Assembly (NCBI GenBank): GCA_021209875.1
Contig: JAGYVD010000003.1
Location: 3,968,001 to 4,032,000, forward strand
Length of the DNA stretch: 64,000 bases
Source: Rosellinia necatrix
Taxonomy: Eukaryota; Ascomycota; Sordariomycetes; Xylariales; Xylariaceae
Direction: 5' to 3'
Below the pieces are notes generated by a model. That model did no database searches and was not told where the DNA came from. It was given only the letters and a program-made list of their open reading frames with translations. Positions 1 to 11,170 of the stretch are shown here, in pieces. Both the position numbers and the translations under genes were made by a program. How positions within the stretch are numbered: the stretch's first letter is position 1; each line of letters begins with the position of its first letter.

Positions 1-438
1 ATAGTGATCTATGAATAAGGAAGGGATTTTCCATGTTAGGCGTAATAGTATATATCTCCAGAGGCCTACCTACCTAGGTAGGTATGCATGTAGGATATCC
101 CAAGCCTTCAATTGCAAGCCGTTAAGCTCTAGGTAACTTACTAGGTAGGTACTTGCAAGTCGGTACCAGGTACCTAGGTACTTGGCAAAACGAGAGCAGT
201 GCATCTGAAACTCCAGTATTGATTTACCGAGGTATCAATATATGTACTTAACCGATGATCTTCTTAGGCCAGCATATGCCAATGGGCGGGGAGGACTTGC
301 CGGAATTTGAAATGGGAGCTATGAGCACTATTTTGACAGCCTCTTCAATCCCTACGACCAGTCGCTATCGCCGTCGTCGACTCCCCATCAAGCGAACCAA
401 ACCGTCCGTTTCACATCCGATCTTTCGCTACCGCCAAA
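1..438. other. Left-edge intergenic region with palindromic CTAGG islands
   Basis: No gene is visible. The stretch holds a palindromic CTACCTACCTAGGTAGGTA island at about 65-84 and more TAGGTA/GGTACC runs at about 130-183. The rest should contain the promoter and 5' leader of the ATP synthase subunit K gene. The TATA-like tataggc-type motifs are too weak to call. Confidence 0.5.
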
Positions 439-830
439 ATGGTTGCTATGTACCAGGTCTTCGGCCGCCAGGTCGGCTCGCACTACGTAAGTCGCTCATT
501 CACCGTCCTGTCCTGGCCGGTATATCTCTGTGTGGTCTAGATCTAGATCTAGATATCTAGCGAGTCTCAAGCGACTGACGAGTTCTTCCCTCACCCCCAC
601 AGCTCGCCATGGGCGTGCTCGGCGCTCTCTTCAGCGGCAGCTACCTTGCCCTGGGCGGTTCCAGCAAGAAGCCCACCCAGACACCTCCGATCAACGCCTC
701 GACCCCCGATGAGGCCGACTTTATCCAGTATGCAGCCCCGAACATCGGCGCGGATTCGAATACTTACTTACGTTCAAACAGGAACTTCTTGAAGCAGGCC
801 GACGCAGAAGAGAAGAAGACAAAGCATTAG
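439..830 (+). CDS. ATP19: Mitochondrial F1Fo ATP synthase subunit K
   Basis: Exons 439-486, 603-727 and 782-830 give 73 residues. The protein starts MVAMYQVFGRQVGSHYLAMG, followed by one hydrophobic segment (about residues 17-33, LAMGVLGALFSGSYLALGG) and a charged C-terminus ending NFLKQADAEEKKTKH. This is the layout of the small inner-membrane subunit K (yeast Atp19, 68 residues), which associates with ATP synthase dimers in the mitochondrial inner membrane. Intron 1 has a GTAAGT donor. The second intron (728-781) is 54 nt and stopless, so the raw frame reads straight through it. I removed it because family members join DFIQ directly to NFLKQ, and because it has a GTATGC donor and CAG acceptor. 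Retention would add 18 residues. Confidence 0.88.
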
Positions 831-2548
831 ATGCGATCGTGGAATGCGGGTGCTGGTTTGATCGGGATCAGGTCAATTGTACAAATAGAAGTCAAAATCA
901 AACATCATTCGACTGTCACGCCTGACTAGGGCGCCTATCCAAGCCCCGGGATATACCGTGTTCCTCCGTTGCGGTCTGAAGCATATTAAGTGACCGCTTG
1001 CTTCCGACTGGATGCTCGAGACCATTTGAGCCGCTGAAACTCGCCTTGGGATAAGTCGGATTCCACAGCTCAAGGCCCGATACGACGCAAGCCGCTCGCA
1101 ACTCGTCAAAATTTGGTATTCCAGGGCCCAGTCGTTACCAGATTCGAAAGTTACTTTCGAGGCGGATGTACACCGTGTGATGCCAAAGGGGTGGCTACCC
1201 AGTCTTATTCGGCCAGTGCTACCTATGGAGTCCCGTCGTCGAGTCCCTGAGCACTCAAATCGGCCGCAGCCAATGGCCAACGATGATAATCAAAAATGCC
1301 AGGAACCACTCAAGGACTATCCCTAGATTCTTTAGTGCCTGTTGCTAACGACGATTCCCCGGTCACTGCTGTGTACCAATCTGACTATACCCGGATAGCT
1401 TCATATACCTCTCCTTAATCCGGCTCGTAGCAGCGCGGGTATGGGGATTTGTGGCGACAGCTAGGGTTAATCATGATCCTTTGATTTCTTTCAAGTAGAG
1501 TTTATAGCACACATCTTCCAAGACATGCAAATTCCCTGTAGATCACCAACGACCAGGGGATATTTAGAATACCACCAGACTTAGGTAATATCAAATGAAT
1601 ATCCAAGCAACATACCTTACTCATCTTTGAACACTCTTATAGGAGTGTTAAATATTACCTAGTATTGCGGAGTTGCCTTATTTCTCAATGTCTTTTCATA
1701 AATGATGAATTTCTGAAGAATAATGTATATTTATTTGAGAGAAAGTGTGTGTGGTAGGCAGAACTATTGTTCTCATCAGCTGTTCAACTTAGCCAAAGAG
1801 GAAGGATAGTATATTCGAAACCAACAATTTATTGCTCCCATATGTTGAAATTCAGTTTGGATCCAAGCGAGGAGGCCCCCCTCCCTTAATAAATAAACGT
1901 GCCTTCTTGCCTTTCTATTCACCGATGTTCCACCAACTACGATGATTTACGACACTGCCGGAAACTTCTATGCCGCGGAAACAAACAGGGTTGGAGTATG
2001 AGCTTCGGGAAGTATAATATTCGGCTTAGTCGAGACACCGGATAGAGAGACACCAGATATGGCCGCCTTTTAGAGCATGTTGATGCTTTAGGGGGACAAT
2101 CATTTATCTGGCCAATGTGGATCCATAAATAGGGGTATACTGTGCTTCACAACGGAGGGTTTTGTTGGTACTGGACACACACTTGAGAGGGTATGGGTTC
2201 AAGGAGCTATTCACCACGCTACACGAGGGTAATTACACGCCGGGTGCCGTCAGGGTGGACCGCGAATCTTCCTGTTTATTCCCCGTGCTATCGCATCGTT
2301 TGATGAACAATCGTGATTATTCTCATAGGCCCAGGTGAACAAAGGGACGGAATTTTTTAAACTAGGGTTCCTTTCACGTATCACTATGTAGTAAAATACA
2401 AAGCAAATCCCTTTATATATTAAGCACATATACATACTCTCAGGGCATGATAATCGAAAATTTTACTTTTTTCAGTTCCTCTCCTATCCCTATCGATACT
2501 CTGAGCCGCCCAACATAGGTGAGTTGCAATCGCTGAGTTCCCACCGAA
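831..2548. other. Intergenic, AT-rich, no gene seen
   Basis: About 1.7 kb between two plus-strand genes. Open frames here are short, begin at random positions and show no domain or splice logic. The 1450-2450 part is AT-rich with many near-stop codons. Nothing supportable beyond ordinary spacer and the 5' region of the next gene. Confidence 0.5.
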
Positions 2549-4001
2549 ATGGCTAAATATATCGGCGTAGTCGTGGCAATTCAAGCCTGTCTTATAAGTC
2601 TCGACACATTGTTAGGCATCCATTACTGGGAATCCAGACCTGGTGAGGGTTTTCTAAACATGCCGCCGCCCAAAGAGCCCAATCCCCCCACCCCCGGCCC
2701 CAGCCCCGACTCCTATCATTACCGTCATATTCACTTTGGCTATGTTTTGTCTCCTCCTGTACCTCATAGGATCCTTCGTCGCCGCAATTCTTACCGTTAT
2801 AATGTCTCCGATTATTCGGGCTGTTTTGGGGGCTCTCGGCTTCGTGTCCTTCATTCTCCAGGCCTTCTTCCTGCCGGTGTTCGTCATAGATTCCATCAGG
2901 GCAGCTCTTATGCTTGCTGGCGTTCCTCGGAATTCTCTCTCAATACAAACTCTCGAAATCATCATTGATATATTTTCCTGGAGTTTCAGTGCGAGTTACC
3001 AAGCGATCACATTACAACCAATCCGAATACCAGAGAAATGGGGAAATAGTGGCAATAGTGCGTTCGGCCCAGTCACCACTATTGTTAGCCCTAGCTTCGT
3101 ATATATGATCTACACGGGTACATCGAACTGGCCACATCTATGCAGATGGCCCGTCGTAGGGTTCGCAGCCTTCAATTTGCTGTCTTGCTTGATTCGGATC
3201 TGGGGGGGAAGCCTGAATCCGAGAAGTGTATGGTTAGTCGCCATAACCAGCTATTTAACGCTCATCTGCGTAATTGCAGGAGGCCACAACTGGCTCGGAA
3301 GATTGATCATCAGAGGCCTTGCGACCTTGTTATCGTTGATTTTCCTTGAAAGAATAGGGGTATCGAATATGGCAGAGCCACAGAAACAGAAACCTTCAGG
3401 CCGTCTCCAATTCAATCTTTTACCCCCGGACCCAAGGGTACACCTATGGTTGGTCGTCACCGCCAATTGGCTCGCTGGCGTCTTAGGCGTAACAGCGAAC
3501 TGGCCGTGGGTAGTGAGATTGGTTTTTATGGTCTGTGCAATCATCGTGGCGTTAATTTGCCTTCGTATGATAGAAAACAAGGCCAACGCCAGTCGGCTAG
3601 CGACCGTACCTATGCCCGTACCTATACAGGAGTGGATTCCCCCGGCCGAAATCCCCGATCACTCGGGATTTGTGATAATAGAACCCGATCGCCACATAAG
3701 GACCCCCCCACAACTCAGGCACATTGGGATGTTTTCGGACGAGAGGGAGCACGACATACTAATGTATTACCGATATTATCTCGAGGAGCGGCTCTACAGT
3801 CGAGTTATGAGTGATTCTCAAGCTGAAGCTGTCGGTTTTCGGATCTTCGAGTCACTTAGCGAATTTGACATGGCTCGTAGCATGCAAGATGAGGACTTCC
3901 TCGAGTTCCTCATCGACGAAGCGATTGATTATGAGATGCTAAATAACCCCAACTTTCTTTTACCTACATGGCGACGCTGCGTAAGTAGAAAGATTTATTA
4001 A
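2549..4001 (+). CDS. Unrecognised multi-pass membrane protein
   Basis: Exons 2549-2642 and 2704-4001 give 463 residues. The join is supported by a GTGAGG donor, a TCTAAAC branch-like site and a CCCCAG acceptor, and restores frame exactly. The protein begins MAKYIGVVVAIQACLISLDTLL, a signal-anchor-like helix. It then shows about six or seven further hydrophobic helices: around residues 34-100 (three closely spaced), near 150-170, 180-225 and 250-285. A hydrophilic C-terminal tail of about 150 residues follows, with an acidic YYRYYLEERLYSR segment. I do not recognise the family. A topology with a lumenal or cytosolic C-terminal domain is inferred from hydropathy only. A GTAAGT sits just before the stop (near 3981), so a further 3' exon cannot be excluded. 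Confidence 0.6.
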
Positions 4002-4364
4002 CCAGCAGGATATCATATCATCGTTTTATCGATATTCTACGTTTGTGTTGTCGGTCTGCTGTCTGGCGACTGTCACGCTGGCAAGGTTAGGTAGATCAAG
4101 CAAGTAAGGTGGCAATTTTGCTCCACCTACCGTAACTCTTCCACAGACCTCATATACTATTTCTCAGCTACATTTATTCATGTAAGTTTCATATTCCGGA
4201 GCATAATATGTGATGTTGCCAAGTGATATATGTCTATTTCCCCCATCTGCCTCATGAAGTAGAGGCTATCTAGTATGCTGGGCGAGAGGATTCTAAGTTT
4301 ATATCAAACCTCCTAGGTTGTTGCGCTGAAAGGCTGTATATTGAAAAAGGGACCCGCCGGTGAC
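4002..4364. other. Convergent intergenic spacer
   Basis: 363 nt between the 3' ends of two convergent genes. It must hold both 3' UTRs and poly(A) sites. No repeat or ORF of note. Confidence 0.5.
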
Positions 4365-5330
4365 TTAAAATAGTATCGAGCCTCCTTTGGTGATATCAGA
4401 GGCACCGCGCCTGATCAGAAGGCTCACGATTTCATCTTGGCCACAGACAGCAGCACTTTGCAGGGGCGTCTGCCTGCCCCAGCCTGACTGAGCCTCAATA
4501 TCGGCACCTAGTTCGAGGAGCCGGTCAACGACGTCTGCGTATCCCCTCTCAGCAGCAGCATGGAGCGCAGTCCCGCCCTTAAACGAGCTTCCGCCCGCAT
4601 TGACGTGTGCCCCCGCTTCAACCAGCCTGTTCACGACCTCGAGACTACCATTCAACGCTGCAGCTTGCAAGGCGGTGAGCCCCTTGTGCCTGGTCGGCTT
4701 TGCGTTTACATCTGCCCCCTTCTCTAATAACAGTTCAACGACGTTTCGATATGCACCTGACGCGGCGGCCGCTAGCGCCGTGACGCCGGCCGTGGCCCCC
4801 GGGAGCGCGTTGACGTTCGCACCAGCGTCGAGTAGAAGCCGGACCACACCTAACTGGCCCGCCTCGGCAGCCGCCTGGAGCGCCGTGCGTCCGTGGTAGC
4901 GGCCAGCTGGAGAGTTGACGTCCGCCCCGGATTCGAGCAGGAGTTTGACGAGCGGTGTGTGGCCGATGGCACACGCCTGGTGGAGGGCTCTCCGTTGGCC
5001 GTTGTTCCCGCCTGGGGCATCAACGTCCGCGCCAGCGAGGATCAGCCTACGGGCTATATCCTCGTGTCCGAAGAGACAGGCGGCTTGGAGTGCTGTGTTG
5101 CCGTAGTATCCTCGGGGTGGCGCGTTTACATCGGCACCGCGGGAGAGGAGATCCTCAACGCCAGACAAGTCGCCGTCTTTGGCTGCCAGTTGAAGATCCG
5201 TCCAGCGCTCTTCTTCGTCTTCACCGTCCTCCACCCCCTCTCGTAAGCTACCCTCTGAGGGCGAGGGTTGGCCATCAGGGCCTCGGCTGTTAGCCCTAGA
5301 TGGGGGTATGGACAAGAGCTGGGAAGCCAT
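4365..5330 (-). CDS. Ankyrin-repeat protein, eight repeats
   Basis: Single exon, 321 residues. After an acidic, low-complexity N-terminus of about 40 residues, eight consecutive ankyrin repeats fill the protein (TDLQLAAKDGDLSGVEDLL through TPLQSAAVCGQDEIVSLL). Each carries the TALxxAAxxG turn and the LLLxxGADVNA helix-end signature. The period is 35 residues, two longer than the usual 33, because the hairpin between repeats is extended (for example NAPPRGYYGN, NSPAGRYHGR). This long-hairpin type is common in the ankyrin part of large fungal NACHT/NLR-like proteins, but here there is no nucleotide-binding domain on either side. A protein-protein interaction scaffold is all that can be inferred. 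The start is the first ATG in frame, and the stop follows GGSILF. Confidence 0.85.
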   Translation of the reverse strand: MASQLLSIPPSRANSRGPDGQPSPSEGSLREGVEDGEDEEERWTDLQLAAKDGDLSGVEDLLSRGADVNAPPRGYYGNTALQAACLFGHEDIARRLILAGADVDAPGGNNGQRRALHQACAIGHTPLVKLLLESGADVNSPAGRYHGRTALQAAAEAGQLGVVRLLLDAGANVNALPGATAGVTALAAAASGAYRNVVELLLEKGADVNAKPTRHKGLTALQAAALNGSLEVVNRLVEAGAHVNAGGSSFKGGTALHAAAERGYADVVDRLLELGADIEAQSGWGRQTPLQSAAVCGQDEIVSLLIRRGASDITKGGSILF

Positions 5331-6097
5331 GATAAAGAATGGATTGCTCTAGTAGAAAGGTAGGGTATGCAGGACGGGTCCTGGCTCAATCGTCCGTCCC
5401 TCTTGGTTGACCAATACTTTGTGATTAATAACTAGGGGGACCTAGGGGGACCTAATCTATTGAATGGTTGTTTCACTCTCTGACCTGGCTCTCACGCAGT
5501 CTCTCATGTGACCCCAAAGCCTACCGCCTAGGGGACGTTGTTTATTTCGTAACGTAGGAGGAAAATACACCCCTCGCTTACTCAGTGTAAGGGGGTTTCC
5601 GAGAACCTCCCACCTCTATTTCTACATTTGTTAGAAGTTAAAGTAGGCGCCCAAAGTAGAAGGGCGTCGTGCAGGGCATTTGTGTCAGGTCAATCTTTAA
5701 GCAGCGGTATGGTTCCTGCCTAACCCTAAGCAGGCATATAATCACCTATATGAATTAGTTTCATGCACACACTAGGGAGGGTATTAGGTAACTAGGGGGT
5801 GACACCAATGCTACTCTGTAGCTATGCCCCGCCATCCTTCGGTTTGGCTTGCCGCAACAGCGTACCTAGGTAGGTACTTAGGTAGGTACTAGTTATCTCC
5901 TGCAGGCTACAGGTGCTAGGTATTCTTTATCCGGCGTTTGCCTACTTATCACCGGTCCAGTAGCGTACCCTAGTACTCATCTATACCTGGGTATCTACAT
6001 CATCGAAACCCCGGTTCCAGGCTCAGTAATAATATCCCCTCCAAGTTTTTAACGGCTTTCAACTTTGTCGCCTACGAACGATGCGAAACGCCTCAGT
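5331..6097. other. Divergent intergenic region
   Basis: 767 nt between divergent genes, so it should contain both promoters. It has a GTACCTAGGTAGGTAC-type palindromic island at about 5862-5890 and a directly repeated ACTAGGGGGACCTAGGGGGACCTA tract (5433-5456). No gene is seen. Confidence 0.5.
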
Positions 6098-6110
6098 ATG
6101 GCATATATAG
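6081..6110 (+). promoter_or_regulatory. Short uORF overlapping the DDB1 start codon
   Basis: An ATG at 6081 opens a 9-codon frame that ends with TAG at 6108-6110, 10 nt beyond the DDB1 ATG at 6098 and in another frame. If the transcript begins upstream of 6081, ribosomes starting here would bypass the main start. The transcription start is not known. Confidence 0.4.
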
Positions 6111-9100
6111 CGCCAATTCATAGGCCAAACAGTGTGCGACATGCTATACACCTTGGCCTATTTCCCAACGAGCTCGAGTGCTTAGTCGTGGCGTAAGTTG
6201 ACCTTCGGAGGTATTCCGCCTCATGCGGATCTCGCCTTGCGGCTCTGAAAACTGAACATCGCACGACAGCAAGACGAATCGTCTGGAAATATGGAAACTT
6301 GACGATACCGGGGCCCTGGCCCATGCGGATACCCAGTATGTCAATGGCACGATTTCTATGCTGCAACGGCTGCGACCGCGAGATGCCGACACCGACCTGC
6401 TCTTCGTTGGGACCGATAGGTTCCAATACTTCACTGTTGGTTGGGACCCGACAAAGGGAAGGCTAGATACGGTCGAGATGTTTTACGATGTGCACGAGAA
6501 GCACATGCGGGATTCGCAGAGCCAGGACAAATGTATCGTTGACCCGACGGGCCGGTTCATGGTGGTGCTGCTCTGGGAGGGCGTCATCAACGTACTGCGC
6601 ATGCACACGGTCAAGAGTAAGAGGCAGAATTTGAACTGGATGGATCAGGTCCGCATATCCGAGCTTTTTATCAAGTGCGCGAGCTTTCTTCACGTTGAAA
6701 CCGGTCATCCCAAGATCGCCTTTCTTTACCAGACCCGAACCGAACGCCCCGACTGCCATCTCGTCTCATACCGTTTGACCGCTGATGATAAAAACACCGA
6801 AGTATCGAGATTTGAGATCCGGGACCAAATTGACCGCATGGAGATCGAGGACCCGGGATCGGCTCTCTTAATCCCCGTTTCGAAAGGCGAAGAGGACCAG
6901 AAGAGATATCTGAGCCGAAGTGCTGCCTCTGCACGCGCCCAACTGGGTGGCTTGATCGTCCTAGGCGAAACAAGAATTCTCTATTATGACGATGCCGCCA
7001 AGAAAAAGGTTGAGACGGCTCTTGAAGAGGCATCAGTGTTTGTCGCTTGGGCAGAATATGATGTTTCGCATTATTTTGTCGGCGATGATTACGGCAATCT
7101 CTGGACGCTAGAGATTCTTCTCGATGGCGTTGTTGTTACGGGCATGGGAATGAAAAAGATCGGTGTCATCTCACGACCCAGCTGTCTCGTATATATGGGA
7201 GGTAGCACGCTTTTCGTTGGGTCCCATTATGGCGACTCGCAAGTGTTCCACATCGATATCAGCCAGGAGAAAATAGAGCTGAGACAGACTTTGCATAACA
7301 TCGCGCCAATACTCGATCTTAATATCATGGACATGGGAAATCGGGAAGGCGAGGGTCAAACATCAAACGAGTACTCCTCAGGACAAGCAAGAATTGTCAC
7401 AGGGAGTGGCGTGCACAAGGACGGCAGCCTACGGAGTGTACGTAGTGGTGTTGGCCTGGGTGACATAGGAATACTTGACTCTATGGAGAATGTTCGCTCG
7501 TTATTCTCTTTAAAATCCTACGGAGCGACGAAGACGGACATTTTAATTATCTCGCTGTTGACAGAGACGAGAGTATTCATGTTCGGCCCGAGCGGCGATA
7601 TCGAGGAGGTGGATGATTTCAAAGGGATGATACTGTCAGAGGAGACACTTCTGGCTCAGAGTTTGCCAGACGGCCGAGCCCTACAAGCAACGCCAAGCAA
7701 ATTGCTACTGATTGACCTGGAGAGTGGCGTGGCAACATCAACCTGGCGGCCAGCCGAAGGAGAGATCACCAATGTATCCGCAAACGACGGCTGGGTACTC
7801 CTTTCAATTGACGGCAGAATCCTCGTTTCACTTCAGATTGGACAAGATCTTTTATCATTCGAACAAAACGATCTCGGCAATGAGGATCAGGTTGCCTGCC
7901 TTCATTTGCCCCCGCAGTACCCTAGTATTGGCGTTGTTGGGTTCTGGAAGTCCGGCTCTGTCTCTATCGTGGATATTAAGACGCTACAATCTCTACATGG
8001 CGAGGGCTTAAGGCGAAAGGATGACAACGCCTCGGTGCCCCGTGACATTGTACTCGCACAAATCCTTCCCAAGGATGTTTCAGGGCCGACATTGTTCGTT
8101 TCCATGGAAGATGGATTTGTCGTCACTTTCAACGTGTCTCCAAAGGACTTTTCTCTCTCCGCCCGCAAGATGGTCGTCTTAGGAACGCAACATGCTAGAT
8201 TGCAACTTCTCCCTCGGCCTAATGGAATGTATAATATCTTCTCAACAAGCGAAATACCCAGTCTTATATACGGATCAGAAGGAAGAATCGTCTACTCAGC
8301 TGTGACATCTGACGATGCTGTTTGCATTTGCCCCTTTGATGCTCAAGCATTCCCAGGTTCAATTGTCGTAGCAACAGAAAGAGAGGTCAGGCTTTCACTG
8401 ATAGACACTGAACGTCGTACACACGTTAATCCTCTTCCCATGGGCGAAACTGTTCGCCGGATTGCCTATTCAAGGTCCGAACGAGCCTTTGGTCTGGGTT
8501 GCTTTCAGAGGGAAGTAACGAACAACGAAGAAATCATTACCAGTTCCTTTAAGTTGGTGGATGAAGTCATCTTCAGGCAACTCGGCAAAGCCTTCCTCCT
8601 GGAAAGCTTTCCCCGGGTCGAAATGGTGGAAGCCGTGATCCGTGCAGAGCTGCAGGATTCCTACGGACGCCGGGCGGAGAGGTTCGTCGTAGGGACGAGC
8701 TATCTCGACGGCGGACAAACTGTTACCGCACAAGATGACAAGCGGGGTCGGATTCTAGTGCTCGGAATCGACAGCGAAAGAGAACCATATCTCATTACAT
8801 CTCGATACCTTAAAGGGGCCTGTAGAGCCCTTGCAGTCATGGAGGATAAGATTGTTGCCGCGTTAGCCAAGACTGTCATTGTGTATTCGTATTCTGAGGC
8901 GTCTACTGTAAGTGCCGAGTTGAAGAAACTTGCTTCGTATAGGCCAGCGACATATCCGATTGACCTAGCAGTCGAGGGAAATGTCATAGCTGTTGCAGAT
9001 CTGATGAAGTCTATGAGCCTAGTGGAGTTTACGCGAGCGGTTGATGGGCAGCCAGCAAAACTCACAGAGGTATCAAGACATTATCAATCATTCTGGGCCA

Positions 9101-9682
9101 CGGCGGTGTGCCATGTTGATGGGGATACATGGCTAGAGTCGGATACACAGGGCAATCTAATGGTGCTTTGCAAGAATACAACGGGTGTCACCCCGGAGGA
9201 TAAACGGAGGATGGATGTCATAAGTGAGATCAATCTCGGGGAGATGGTGAATAAAATGCGCAAGGTTACCGTCGATGCGAGCGGCAATGCCGTTATTATA
9301 CCGAAGGCGTTTGTCGGCACGGTGAGCCCCCTCATATCCGCTAGCAAATATATCCCCGTCCAGCTAACTGCTTTTCATACAGGTCGAGGGAGGTGTTTAT
9401 CTCTTTGGAATGATCTCACCGCAGTATCAAGATCTCCTTATGCGATTCCAGAGCAAACTCGCGGACATAGTAGAGACGACAGGCGCCATAGAATTCTCGC
9501 GGTACCGGTCATTCCGGAATGAGGAGCGCGAGTCGGAGGGACCGTTCCGTTTTGTTGATGGGGAATTATTAGAGCGTTTCTTAGACCTTGACGAGAGCCA
9601 ACAAGAAACGATATGTGAAGGATTGGGCCCTAACACGGAAGCGATGAGAAACCTGGTAGAGGAACTAAAACGCATGCATTGA
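6098..9682 (+). CDS. DDB1: DNA damage-binding protein 1, CUL4 ligase adaptor
   Basis: Exons 6098-6192, 6270-9321 and 9383-9682 give 1148 residues, matching the usual length of about 1140. The N-terminus MAYIAPIHRPNSVRHAI and the segment KTNRLEIWKL are diagnostic of DDB1 rather than its paralogs Rse1/SF3B3 or CPSF160. DDB1 consists of three seven-bladed beta-propellers (roughly residues 1-390, 390-710 and 710-1045) and a C-terminal helical region (here ending VEELKRMH). It links substrate receptors to cullin-4. In Neurospora the ortholog (DIM-8) also serves the H3K9 methylation complex that directs DNA methylation. That role is established for the family and only inferred here. Both introns have consensus donors (GTAAGT, GTGAGC). 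A short uORF beginning at 6081 overlaps the start codon. Confidence 0.95.
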
Positions 9683-10259
9683 TATAATAGACAAACAAGG
9701 TACCCGAGGCGTGATGACAAGAGATGAATACATGACCAATTGATCCATACACTTCTAGAGAAAGCTTTATCTACAAGCTGCTATGCCCACTGTCGTATTT
9801 CTTCATTATTCCCGTAAATAAGGGGTACTTGTACGTACATAGGTATTTTAGGTACTTATGTTACTCAACCAATCCTTGCGCATGTAATCAATTAAGCTCA
9901 GTAGGTACCACCTACCTAGGTAAGTAGGTAGAAGTTGTTGCCTACCTAGTGATGGATACATAGCGAATTCACGTGACCTACCAAAAGATGCTGTTTTGCG
10001 TGGTGGAGGAGTGGCCTGTGCGTCAAGTTTTAGGGGCCAATAAGCTTCGAGTAATTTCAATGCTCGGGTGCAAGAGGGTGTGCAGGTGCCTGAGGCTGCG
10101 GTGCCAAGCTAAGCTACGGCGCCGTCTGGCAACATTACCGAACCATTTTGCGGGTGCTGGAAAAAAAGACCTCAAGCTCAACGCCGATTCTCCTTCGACG
10201 ACCCCCCCCCCTCCCCCACGACCCCGACCCCGACCGACCCATTGAACGTCACCGCCGCC
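9683..10259. other. Intergenic spacer with CTAGG islands
   Basis: 577 nt between two plus-strand genes. It includes TAGGTACTT/ACCTACCTAGGTAAGTAGGTAG islands at about 9831-9945 and a C-rich tract just before the Rieske gene (10200-10225). It should hold the promoter of the Rieske gene. Confidence 0.5.
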
Positions 10260-11170
10260 ATGGCTCCTCTCACCATCGCCTCCCGTGCGCTTGCACGCGG
10301 AGTTTCGAGATCGTCGGCCTGCCTGAATGCCGCTCGCGCCCTTTCCACCTCTGCACAGCTCCAGGATGCCGCCGGTTCGTACTCGAGTCCCTTCAAGGGC
10401 GAGTCCAAGTCCACCAAGATCCCGGATTTCGGCCACTACGTCAACAAGGGCGCCGCCAACACGAACCTGCTCTTCTCATATTTCATGGTCGGAACGATGG
10501 GTGCCATCACCGCCGCCGGTGCCAAATCCACCGTCCAAGGTGCGTAGTCAGCCCGTCGCCCAGACGCTCCGATTCGCCAACTGTCGACCACCCTCCCGAT
10601 TATCGAATGGGCGGCAGCGCTGTACTAACGTCCTATTCACCCTCAGAATTCCTAAAGAACATGTCCGCGTCCGCCGATGTCTTGGCCATGGCTAAGGTCG
10701 AGGTTGACCTAAACGCTATCCCCGAGGGCAAGAACGTCATCATCAAGTGGAGAGGAAAGCCCGTCTTTATCCGACACCGAACGGCCGGCGAGATCGATGA
10801 GGCTAACAAGGTGAATGTCGCCTCGCTAAGAGATCCCCAGACCGACGAGGATCGTGTGCAGAAGCCGGAATGGCTGGTCATGTTGGGTACGATATTCTGC
10901 TTGCTTTCGGCGCAATGCCACTTTCCAATGCGCCGCAAGCCAAACAGGGCGTTGAGGAGTTCGTGTGCTAACCTTATTCGATTGTCAGGTGTCTGCACTC
11001 ATCTTGGTTGTGTACCCATTGGCGAGGCTGGCGATTTCGGCGGCTGGTTCTGTCCCTGCCACGGCTCTCACTACGATATTTCCGGACGTATAAGGAAAGG
11101 ACCTGCGCCTCTAAACCTGGAAATCCCTGCCTACGATTTCCCCGAGGACGGCAAGCTGGTTATTGGTTAA
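10260..11170 (+). CDS. RIP1: Rieske iron-sulfur subunit of cytochrome bc1 complex
   Basis: Exons 10260-10539, 10647-10886 and 10989-11170 give 233 residues (Neurospora fes-1 is about 231). The first 30 or so residues form a mitochondrial presequence rich in Arg, Ala and Ser. One membrane helix follows ([20 protein letters not shown], about residues 70-90). The C-terminal Rieske fold carries both cluster-binding boxes, CTHLGC (about residue 175) and [12 protein letters not shown] (about 195), so all Cys and His ligands are present. The protein transfers electrons from ubiquinol to cytochrome c1 in the inner membrane. Intron 1 has a textbook TACTAACG branch point. Intron 2 (10887-10988, 102 nt) is a multiple of three with no stop, so retention would insert 34 residues just before the first cluster box. 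Confidence 0.97.
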
